From: Candidatus Hydrogenedentota bacterium
GTDB lineage: Bacteria > UBA8481 > J006
Reading direction: 5' to 3'
NCBI GenBank assembly: GCA_003697085.1
Contig: RFFU01000127.1
Location: 1 to 5,832 of the forward strand
Length of the DNA stretch: 5,832 nucleotides
In this document: positions 1 through 5,335 of the stretch, in pieces
How positions within the stretch are numbered: the first letter of the stretch is position 1
Layout of the letters: every line of letters begins with the position of its first letter
Translations under genes and position numbers: made by a program
Notes under the pieces: model-generated
What the model was told of the DNA's origin: nothing
The model's database searches: none
Seen by the model: the letters and a program-made list of their open reading frames with translations, nothing else

Positions 1-159
1 AGGAAGGTAGCGACCTTCTCCAAGAGTGATAACGAGGGACGGTACCACTGGGATGTGCGCAACGATGCCGGTGCGGAATTAGCGTCGGGGATGTACATCG
101 TCGTCATCACGTCGAGTTCCGGGCAACGTGTCGTCAAGAAGATAATGATCGTGAGGTAG
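1..159 (+). CDS. C-terminal fragment of a secreted protein with a FlgD-Ig-like / T9SS-type sorting domain
   Basis: Only the last 52 residues are in the window; the gene begins upstream of base 1 and stops with TAG at 157-159. The fragment reads as a small beta-sandwich end: a Y-H-W-D strand (residues 15-18), then R-N-D-A-G (20-24), then L-A-S-G-M-Y (27-32), a hydrophobic strand, a hydrophilic turn, and a final basic/hydrophobic strand ending in K-K-I-M-I-V-R. The order W-D-x-x-N-x-x-G ... x-S-G-x-Y ... K-x-x-x-x-R is the signature of FlgD-Ig-like and type IX secretion C-terminal domains, which end many surface or secreted proteins in Bacteroidota and allied phyla. The function of the rest of the protein cannot be judged. 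It runs in the same direction as dxr but is 542 bases away, so it is probably a separate transcription unit. The domain family is fairly sure; a true T9SS sorting role is inference. Confidence 0.75.
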   Translation, partial: RKVATFSKSDNEGRYHWDVRNDAGAELASGMYIVVITSSSGQRVVKKIMIVR

Positions 160-176
160 GAAAAAGAGTCTTTTTC
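160..176 (+). terminator. Possible weak terminator hairpin after the secreted-protein gene
   Basis: Immediately after the stop codon, GAAAAAG (160-166) and CTTTTTC (170-176) form a perfect 7-bp stem around the loop AGT. The T run lies inside the stem rather than after it, and the stem is almost all A-T, so this is weaker than a textbook intrinsic terminator. Its position right behind a stop codon and ahead of a long gap is the main support. Confidence 0.25.
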
Positions 177-325
177 TTCTCCGGTCCGCAGTGGGAGCAG
201 GCGGTACCGAGGCTCGGCTTCGCGTCGGGACGAGACAAGGAAAGAGTGTTCCCCCGGCGGAGCCGCGGGCCGAGGTGGCGCGGTTTTGATTTGTAGGTAG
301 GTTTGGACAGTCGAAAACGCCTTGG

Positions 326-344
326 AACGGCTTCACGAGCCGTT
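326..344. repeat. Perfect 7-bp inverted repeat (hairpin)
   Basis: AACGGCT (326-332) and AGCCGTT (338-344) are exact reverse complements around the 5-base loop TCACG. No T tract follows, so it is not a standard terminator. It is one of several hairpins in the dxr upstream gap. Confidence 0.55.
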
Positions 345-435
345 GGAGATGCCCAGGGATGGACCTTTAGGCGTATGCCGCGGCGGGGTACGCGGACGAG
401 GGCATCCGCCCCTCCATTGCTGGTCCACCGATGGA

Positions 436-459
436 CGTCCCGGCGTCCTCGCCGGGACG
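436..459. repeat. Perfect 10-bp GC-rich hairpin with 4-base loop
   Basis: CGTCCCGGCG (436-445) pairs perfectly with CGCCGGGACG (450-459) around TCCT. This is the strongest local inverted repeat seen in the window. A smaller GCGC/GCGC stem (477-480 and 485-488) follows, with CTTTTT after it at 489-494, so the pair together could end a transcript or form part of a structured leader. No known RNA family was recognised. Confidence 0.6.
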
Positions 460-487
460 AGCACGGACGAGAACAAGCGCGGTAGCG

Positions 488-581
488 CCTTTTTCCGCCA
501 CTACTCCTGCCTTCGCCCCCATCCTTGATCCTTCTCCTTTTTTCCCTTGTGCTTGCCCTTTTCCCTGCCCTTCCCCTCCCT
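488..581 (+). other. Pyrimidine-rich tract (82 of 94 bases C/T)
   Basis: The + strand is strongly biased to C and T here, with an unbroken 20-base pyrimidine run at 529-548 and a 14-base run at 568-581. The opposite strand is correspondingly purine-rich. It ends about 120 bases before the annotated dxr start. The role is unknown; such tracts can adopt unusual DNA structure or, when transcribed, stay unstructured. Confidence 0.6.
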
Positions 582-701
582 ATTACGCTGGCCGGGTGAC
601 TACCTACAAAATAAAATCACACCCGGGCGATGTGGCGCATTTCAAGCGGTGGAGGCTTCTCATAAACTTCCGGTCCTTATAGAGTTACCGCCACGGCGAA
701 A

Positions 702-1877
702 TTGCGAAGTGGAGAAGAGAGGAAGAGTATTCTGGATAAGATTGAGAAAAAACGGATTGCCGTTTTCGGATGTACCGGCTCGATCGGCGAGAACACGCTC
801 GAGATTGTCCGGCGACATCGCAAGCGCTTCGAGGTTGTGGGACTGGCGGCGGGACGGAACGCCGCTCGATTGAAGGAACTGGCCCGGGAATTCTCCGTAT
901 CCGATCTGGCTCTGGCGGAACCGCGGGACGATCTGCCCGGGGGAGATGAGGTGTTGGCGGAGATGGCCTCGCGAGAGGACGTTGACATCGTCGTCAATGC
1001 GGTCGTGGGAGCCGCGGGACTCAGCGTGACTTTGGCCGCGGTGCGATCCGGGAAGACCCTGGCTCTTGCGAACAAGGAATCGCTCGTGACCGCCGGCGAA
1101 CTTGTTATGCGCCTGGCGCGGGAAAAAGGCGCCACGATTCGGCCGATCGATTCCGAGCATTCCGCTTTGGAGGCCTGTCTGTGCGGCCGGGATCGTTCGC
1201 GAATCCGGCGAGTCATTCTCACGGCTTCCGGAGGCCCGTTTCGCGGGAGAAAGGCCGGGTCTTTCGACGATGTCACCGTCGCCGAGGCGTTGAATCATCC
1301 GACCTGGTCGATGGGGCCGAAGATCACGATCGATTCCGCGACATTGATGAACAAAGCGCTCGAGGTGATCGAGGCTCATCACCTTTTCGGGTTTTCCCCC
1401 GACGAGATTGCGGTTGTGGTGCATCCGCAGTCGATCATTCACGCGATGGTCGAAAACCGTGATGGAACCGTGATCGTCGAACTGGCTCCCCCGGATATGC
1501 GTATCCCGATTCAGCGGGCGTTGATGAAAGATGGAGATTTTTCAGCGCCTTTGGATCTCGAACGTTTGAAGGATCTGACCTTCGAGCCGGTGGACCGCGA
1601 GGCCTTCCCGATGCTCGATCTCGCCTACCGGTGCCTCGAGAAGGGGGGGACGGCCGGAGCGGTGGTGAATGCGGCGAACGAGGTCGCCGTGCAGGCGTTC
1701 TTGGAAGAACGGATTTCCTTTGGAGCGATCCCGCGGATCGTGACGGAGGTTTTGGAGCGGCACGAGGTGAAGGAAGAGAGTGATGAGGGAGTGATTCGCG
1801 AAGCGGACGAATGGGCCCGTGTCACCGCGGAGAGGTTCGTCAGAAAAAAAGACATAGGGAAAGAGAGGTCCATTTAA
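702..1877 (+). CDS. dxr: 1-deoxy-D-xylulose 5-phosphate reductoisomerase (Dxr/IspC)
   Basis: Dxr converts 1-deoxy-D-xylulose 5-phosphate to 2-C-methyl-D-erythritol 4-phosphate with NADPH and a divalent metal, the committed step of the MEP isoprenoid pathway, in the cytoplasm. The 391-residue frame is full length for the family. Visible motifs in order: NADPH-binding G-C-T-G-S-I-G (23-29); N-K-E-S-L-V in the N-terminal domain; P-I-D-S-E-H-S (148-154), whose D150 and E152 match metal ligands; T-A-S-G-G-P-F; N-H-P-T-W-S-M-G; M-N-K-A-L-E-V-I-E (216-224), whose K218 and E221 match substrate/metal residues; and H-P-Q-S-I-I-H. All expected catalytic residues are present. The start is uncertain: no in-frame ATG or GTG exists between the upstream stop (663-665) and the Rossmann motif. 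TTG at 702 is the only common start but has no clear ribosome site; CTG at 732 has a better-placed one. In many bacteria rseP follows directly; here it lies about 3.7 kb downstream. Confidence 0.97.
   Translation: MRSGEERKSILDKIEKKRIAVFGCTGSIGENTLEIVRRHRKRFEVVGLAAGRNAARLKELAREFSVSDLALAEPRDDLPGGDEVLAEMASREDVDIVVNAVVGAAGLSVTLAAVRSGKTLALANKESLVTAGELVMRLAREKGATIRPIDSEHSALEACLCGRDRSRIRRVILTASGGPFRGRKAGSFDDVTVAEALNHPTWSMGPKITIDSATLMNKALEVIEAHHLFGFSPDEIAVVVHPQSIIHAMVENRDGTVIVELAPPDMRIPIQRALMKDGDFSAPLDLERLKDLTFEPVDREAFPMLDLAYRCLEKGGTAGAVVNAANEVAVQAFLEERISFGAIPRIVTEVLERHEVKEESDEGVIREADEWARVTAERFVRKKDIGKERSI
717..727 (+). promoter_or_regulatory. Purine-rich Shine-Dalgarno-like site inside the annotated dxr start region
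   Basis: GAGAGGAAGAG at 717-727 contains AGGA (720-723), 8 bases before an in-frame CTG at 732. Starting there would leave 7 residues ahead of the K-R-I-A-V-F-G strand, a usual length for Dxr, whereas TTG at 702 leaves 17. The site therefore argues for a rare CTG start, or ATT at 729. This is inference from spacing only. Confidence 0.4.
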
Positions 1878-2408
1878 CCCGTAATGGAAAAGGCGGATCG
1901 TCGGAGATTATTTTCGGGGAAATTCTGTTTTACCGACGTCCGAAAAATGATTCGATTTGAATGAGCACACGACGAAAAGAAAAGCGACAAAAGTCGAACT
2001 GGCCCTAAGACTTCGAAAACAAGGCAGATGAGGAGCCGCAACCTGTCGGAGATAAGGTGTGGGTCAAGGGGTTGTGTTTACCGGCGGCGGAAGAGAAAAG
2101 ACTTTGAAGAAGGATGGTGTCAGTGATACCCATGAGCAGTTTGTCTTTTTCACTGCGGGAAATTTTAGTCTTCTTGTGGAATATGATGATGTGGGATATC
2201 TTCTTGGAAAGTCGGTCGGTTTCTGGCAAAGATGCAGTACGAGGAGGTTGTTCGTTACCACGAACGAATTCCGTTCGAAAGCGGATCCAAGGTTTGGGGG
2301 GGATAGGAGTGAAGAATAGGGTGGAAAAAGCGCGATCGGGTCTTGCCGAGGGTCGCGTGTCGAGAGAGATCTTTTAGAACACACGTTTCCGAGAAGGATG
2401 AAGAACGA
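1878..2408. other. Gap between dxr and the epimerase: no supported gene, several inverted repeats
   Basis: No frame in these 531 bases looks like a known protein. The longest + strand frame (2059-2319, GTG start, 86 residues) has no recognisable motif and a weak ribosome site, and a 26-codon frame (1884-1964) follows dxr without one. CGTCGG (1899-1904) and CCGACG (1933-1938) can pair behind dxr, but no T tract follows. A G7 run lies at 2296-2302 and overlapping inverted repeats at 2250-2277. The region probably marks the left junction of the glycan cassette and should hold its promoter, though none was convincing. Confidence 0.55.
2250..2277. repeat. Overlapping inverted repeats that share a middle arm
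   Basis: GTTCGT (2250-2255) pairs with ACGAAC (2260-2265) around TACC. The overlapping CGAACG (2261-2266) pairs with CGTTCG (2272-2277) around AATTC. Both stems are perfect 6-mers and use the same middle arm, so only one can form at a time. The site is about 130 bases upstream of the epimerase start. Neither stem is followed by a T tract, which weakens a terminator/antiterminator reading. Confidence 0.5.
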
Positions 2409-3362
2409 ATGAATATATTGATAACGGGCGGTTTAGGTTATGTTGGGGGGCGCCTCGCCGTCTATCTGAAGCGAACGCATCCGGAAATAAATCTGTACGT
2501 CACAACGCGAAAGCCGCCTCTCGAAAAGCCACCATGGGCCGCTGAACTAGAGATACTCCAACTAAACGTTGTTGAAGAGGAAGCAATCAAACAATGTTTG
2601 GAGAATAATATCGATGTGATCGTACATCTTGCGGCTCTTAATGAACTCGTTTCCTTTAAGGCCCCTGAGGCGGCGAATGAAGTAAATACGATGGGAACAT
2701 ATAAACTTTTGAAGCATGCAAAAGAAAAGCAGATAAAAAAATTTATCTTTTTTTCAACGATACATGTTTATGGTGCGGCGGAGTCTGATTTAATCGATGA
2801 AAATACCCCCACAAAACCGTTTCATCCTTATGCGATCACGCATCTGGCCGCCGAAAATTACGCGCGATTTTTTCATCGTTATCACGGAGTTCAAACGTTG
2901 ATCTTGAGGCTTTCGAACGGTTATGGATATCCGATGGACAAGAACGTGGATCGCTGGACTTTGGTCTTCAATGATTTATGCAGGCAGGCTGTAACGTGTG
3001 GGAGGATGGTCATTAAATCGAAAGGGCAATATCGGGATTTTATTTCTCTTCATAATGTTGCTCGTGCCGTGGAACACTTTATATTTAAACGCCCGAACGA
3101 TTGGAAAGATGGACTGTTTAATTTGGGGGGGGACAATTGCTTGTCTATCGCCGAGGTGGGGGAAAAAATAGCCGAGGTATATAAAAGCGTTTTCGGCAAG
3201 AGTGTAAAAATCGAAATAAACAAGAATGAGGATGACGATAGGATTTCCGGTCGGTTTAGGTATTCGATAGACAAGCTTGTGAGCACGGGTTTCGAATTGG
3301 AAGAAAACATGGAAGAGGAAATAATGAAAACGCTGTTGCTCTGCAAAGAGTTTCTGATATGA
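2409..3362 (+). CDS. NAD(P)-dependent epimerase/dehydratase (extended SDR, nucleotide-sugar type)
   Basis: This 317-residue protein belongs to the extended short-chain dehydrogenase family that epimerises, dehydrates or reduces nucleotide sugars. The N-terminal T-G-G-L-G-Y-V-G (6-13) is the Rossmann G-x-x-G-x-x-G motif. V-H-L-A-A (72-76) follows, then F-F-S-T-I-H-V-Y-G (114-122) with the expected catalytic Ser/Thr, and H-P-Y-A-I-T-H (139-145). The catalytic Tyr is Y141, but the partner expected as Lys in Y-x-x-x-K is H145. L-R-L-S-N-G-Y-G (167-174) and F-N-L-G-G (237-241) are typical substrate-side segments. ATG 2409 is chosen over the frame's earlier start at 2343 because it begins directly with the Rossmann strand and has AAGG at 2394-2397. 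The stop overlaps the next gene's ATG by 4 bases (ATGA), suggesting coupled translation. A G8 run at 3125-3132 lies in frame. Substrate and exact reaction cannot be told from sequence. Base composition is more AT-rich than dxr. Confidence 0.92.
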   Translation: MNILITGGLGYVGGRLAVYLKRTHPEINLYVTTRKPPLEKPPWAAELEILQLNVVEEEAIKQCLENNIDVIVHLAALNELVSFKAPEAANEVNTMGTYKLLKHAKEKQIKKFIFFSTIHVYGAAESDLIDENTPTKPFHPYAITHLAAENYARFFHRYHGVQTLILRLSNGYGYPMDKNVDRWTLVFNDLCRQAVTCGRMVIKSKGQYRDFISLHNVARAVEHFIFKRPNDWKDGLFNLGGDNCLSIAEVGEKIAEVYKSVFGKSVKIEINKNEDDDRISGRFRYSIDKLVSTGFELEENMEEEIMKTLLLCKEFLI

Positions 3363-4189
3363 AGAGGAAGGAGGAAACACCGCTCGTCTCGGTCATTATG
3401 CCGACCTATAATCGCGCCGCGTATATTCGAGATGCAATCGAATCGGTGTTGGCGCAAACCCACACGAACCACGAAATAATCATCATAGACAATTTTTCGC
3501 AAGACGAGACGGAGACGATAGTTGCCGAATACAGAAAAAAGCACGACAACATTGTCTACAGAAAGTTTGCCAACAACGGCGTTGTTGCGGCTTCGAGAAA
3601 TGCGGGGATGAAAGTTGCAAGAGGACGGTACATAGCGTTTTTGGATTCGGATGATTTGTGGGTTCCGGAAAAGCTCGAAAAACAAGTAAGAATTCTTGAA
3701 GAAAACCCGGAAGTGTTCCTGGTGTATTCGAGATTTTATATTAAAAAGGAGAGCAAGGTTGTTGGTATTGGCCCGAAGCATCAAAAATTATATCGAGGAG
3801 CGGTATTTGAAAAACTCTTTGGTTCGGTGAACTTTATCGGTTGTCTGACGGTGATGATAAGAAACGATAAAAAAGAGAAATACTATTTTAACACAGATAA
3901 GAAATTGATCGCGTTTGAAGATTATGAGATGTGGCTTCGGATATCCCGGAAACATAAGGTCGAATATATTGATGAACCGCTGGCGATATATCGGATGCAT
4001 CGCGATAATTTGTCATCGAATTTGCGGAGTTATTATGAAAAAAACCTTTATTTTATGAAACTGTATGAAAACCGCGTTCCACGACGGCTTTTGTTGGAGC
4101 GATACTGGAAATTTTATCTTCACTATTGTTTGTTGTGGCTTTTCAGAAGAACGAAGGATGCGGTGGCCGGTGGGTGGCGGCGGCACTGA
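3359..4189 (+). CDS. Family 2 glycosyltransferase (GT-A fold)
   Basis: This 276-residue enzyme transfers a sugar from a nucleotide donor, most likely onto a lipid-linked glycan at the inner face of the cytoplasmic membrane. Motifs in order: V-S-V-I-M-P-T-Y-N-R (10-19), the first GT2 strand; I-I-I-I-D-N-F-S-Q-D-E-T (40-51), where the usual second acidic residue of D-D-x-S is Asn; G-V-V-A-A-S-R-N-A-G (74-83); F-L-D-S-D-D-L-W (94-101), the D-x-D metal site; and F-E-D-Y-E-M-W-L-R (186-194), the acceptor-side acidic motif. Residues about 241-264 are basic and aromatic/hydrophobic and may bind the membrane surface. The start overlaps the epimerase stop by 4 bases, so the two are very probably co-translated. 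The gene is AT-rich (17 of 60 G+C at 3841-3900), unlike dxr, which supports transfer from elsewhere. Donor and acceptor are unknown. The 3' end may be altered by a frameshift. Confidence 0.92.
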   Translation: MKRKEETPLVSVIMPTYNRAAYIRDAIESVLAQTHTNHEIIIIDNFSQDETETIVAEYRKKHDNIVYRKFANNGVVAASRNAGMKVARGRYIAFLDSDDLWVPEKLEKQVRILEENPEVFLVYSRFYIKKESKVVGIGPKHQKLYRGAVFEKLFGSVNFIGCLTVMIRNDKKEKYYFNTDKKLIAFEDYEMWLRISRKHKVEYIDEPLAIYRMHRDNLSSNLRSYYEKNLYFMKLYENRVPRRLLLERYWKFYLHYCLLWLFRRTKDAVAGGWRRH

Positions 4190-4510
4190 TCGGTCTGCCG
4201 GAAAGCAAATCGAACGGCATCAAACATGGCGCTGTGAACGGCGCGACAGAATAGGGAACTCGCCGTTCGAGGTGTGTCTGAGAAATCTGACGAGAGAGGA
4301 AAGGCGTTCTTCAACCTATTGCTGTAGATAACCGAACCGCCTCCCGGGTTCTTAAGTCCATCCCCAAAGAAAATACTTTTTTCGTTTTGTTCGGCTCTTG
4401 CGGGATGTATATTGAAGTCCGTTCGAGGGGGCGATAGCGGTGAGGTGTCTTGAGAAACAAATGAACGTCACAAAATAGGAGATGAAAGCTTTCGGAGACG
4501 GTGTTGAGTT
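4190..4510. other. Gap between glycosyltransferase and rfbF: no supported gene
   Basis: The 321 bases carry no recognisable coding frame beyond shadows. They contain an 8-bp inverted repeat (4236-4268), three of the five octamer copies (4210, 4263, 4419), and AT-rich DNA at about 4366-4390. A 10-codon frame (4482-4514) precedes rfbF and its TGA overlaps the rfbF ATG. The size of the gap suggests that rfbF has its own promoter, but I could not define one with confidence. Confidence 0.55.
4236..4268. repeat. Perfect 8-bp inverted repeat after the glycosyltransferase gene
   Basis: GAACGGCG (4236-4243) and CGCCGTTC (4261-4268) are exact reverse complements around a 17-base loop, 46 bases past the glycosyltransferase stop. 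The downstream arm can instead pair with CGAACGG at 4211-4217. There is no following T run, so a Rho-independent terminator is not supported; a 3'-end stabilising hairpin or a protein-binding repeat is possible. Confidence 0.5.
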
Positions 4511-5308
4511 ATGAAGGTTGTTATTTTATGCGGCGGAAAAGGGACGCGGCTGAGAGAAGAAACGGAGATAAAACCGAAGCCGATGGTGAAGATTGGCGGG
4601 AAACCGATTTTATGGCATATCATGAAAATTTACTCCCATTATGGCTTTCGAGAGTTTATCCTTTGTCTCGGATATAAGGGGGAAATCATCAAGGAATACT
4701 TTTACAATTATAATATTTTGAATAATGATTTTACCATAGATCTTGGCAGCGGGGGGATCGAGCTACACAACGGTGAGGACGTCGGCCGCTGGAAAATAAC
4801 GATGGTGGATACAGGAATCGATGCGATGACGGGGGCTCGCGTAAAACGGATCGAAAAGTATATCGACTCCGACACGTTTTTGCTCACCTACGGAGACGGT
4901 GTGACGGATTTAAACATTCGGGAAACGGTCGCCTTTCACAGAAGACACGGAAAAATCGGAACAGTTACAGGGGTGTTTCCGCCCTCGAGATATGGAGAAC
5001 TCGCGATCCAAGAGGATGAGGTCATATCGTTCAGCGAAAAACCCAAAGAATACAAGACCTCGATTAACGGGGGGTTCTTCGTTTTCAACAAGAGAATATT
5101 CGAGTATTTAGGGGAAGAGGAGAGCTGTATTCTTGAAAGAGGGCCGCTGGAAAAACTGGCGAAGGATCGGGAATTGAAAGTGTTCCATCATCGAGGGTTT
5201 TGGCAGTGTATGGATACGTATAGGGATTATAAATATTTGAATGAGTTATGGAGAAAAAAGAACCCTCCGTGGAAGGTATGGGATCGGAAAGGGAAGGAAG
5301 CGTCATAG
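4511..5308 (+). CDS. rfbF: Glucose-1-phosphate cytidylyltransferase (CDP-glucose synthase)
   Basis: RfbF joins alpha-D-glucose 1-phosphate and CTP to give CDP-glucose and pyrophosphate, the first step towards CDP-linked 3,6-dideoxyhexoses of O-antigens. The 265-residue protein is close to the usual length of about 257. It starts with the nucleotidyltransferase signature V-I-L-C-G-G-K-G-T-R-L (4-14), then E-I-K-P-K-P-M-V (19-26), and I-G-G-K-P-I-L-W-H-I-M-K (28-39), which is typical of this subfamily rather than of RfbA-type thymidylyltransferases. Y-G-D-G-V-T-D (127-133) holds the metal-binding Asp (D129). N-G-G-F-F-V-F (186-192) and F-W-Q-C-M-D-T (230-236), with D235, complete the active site. 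ATG 4511 starts exactly at the first strand; the ribosome site is weak (GGAG at 4494-4497). Partners rfbG and rfbH are not in the window. The interior is AT-rich (13 of 60 G+C at 4681-4740), suggesting transfer. Confidence 0.95.
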   Translation: MKVVILCGGKGTRLREETEIKPKPMVKIGGKPILWHIMKIYSHYGFREFILCLGYKGEIIKEYFYNYNILNNDFTIDLGSGGIELHNGEDVGRWKITMVDTGIDAMTGARVKRIEKYIDSDTFLLTYGDGVTDLNIRETVAFHRRHGKIGTVTGVFPPSRYGELAIQEDEVISFSEKPKEYKTSINGGFFVFNKRIFEYLGEEESCILERGPLEKLAKDRELKVFHHRGFWQCMDTYRDYKYLNELWRKKNPPWKVWDRKGKEAS

Positions 5309-5335
5309 CCGTGGGGGATGTGATGGAATGAAACG

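Larger units (their letters stand above)
160..701. other. Long non-coding gap upstream of dxr, GC-rich and hairpin-rich
   Basis: These 542 bases hold no open frame that resembles a protein family or has a good ribosome site. The first part (about 180-480) is GC-rich with several short perfect inverted repeats, listed separately. A pyrimidine-rich tract follows at 488-581 (82 of 94 bases are C or T). After it, CCGGGTG (592-598) and CACCCGG (620-626) can pair across a 21-base A-rich loop. In the common gene order uppS and cdsA would lie upstream of dxr; neither is here. The stretch presumably carries the dxr promoter and leader, but I could not pick a convincing -35/-10 pair. Confidence 0.6.

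Noticed and set aside
660-1442. 260-residue minus-strand open frame opposite dxr
   Set aside because: It is the antisense shadow of a clear dxr gene in GC-rich codons, low-complexity in Arg/Ser/Gly, with no family motif.
1884-1964. 26-codon frame right after dxr
   Set aside because: No ribosome site and no similarity to anything recognised; likely chance.
2059-2319. 86-residue + strand frame between dxr and the epimerase
   Set aside because: GTG start with poor ribosome site, no recognisable domain, and overlapped by frames of similar length on both strands.
2398-2412. Four-codon frame overlapping the epimerase start
   Set aside because: The ribosome site is only one or two bases away from its ATG; it better serves the epimerase ATG at 2409.
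3050-3784. 244-residue minus-strand open frame across the epimerase and glycosyltransferase
   Set aside because: It lies opposite two genes with clear family motifs, and its own translation shows none.
4276-4285. CTGAGA resembling part of a TPP riboswitch
   Set aside because: The other conserved TPP segments are absent nearby and no thiamine gene follows.
4387-4413. Possible promoter TTGTTC / TATATT for rfbF
   Set aside because: The spacing is only 15 bases and the boxes are imperfect. The host's sigma consensus is unknown, so it is not called.
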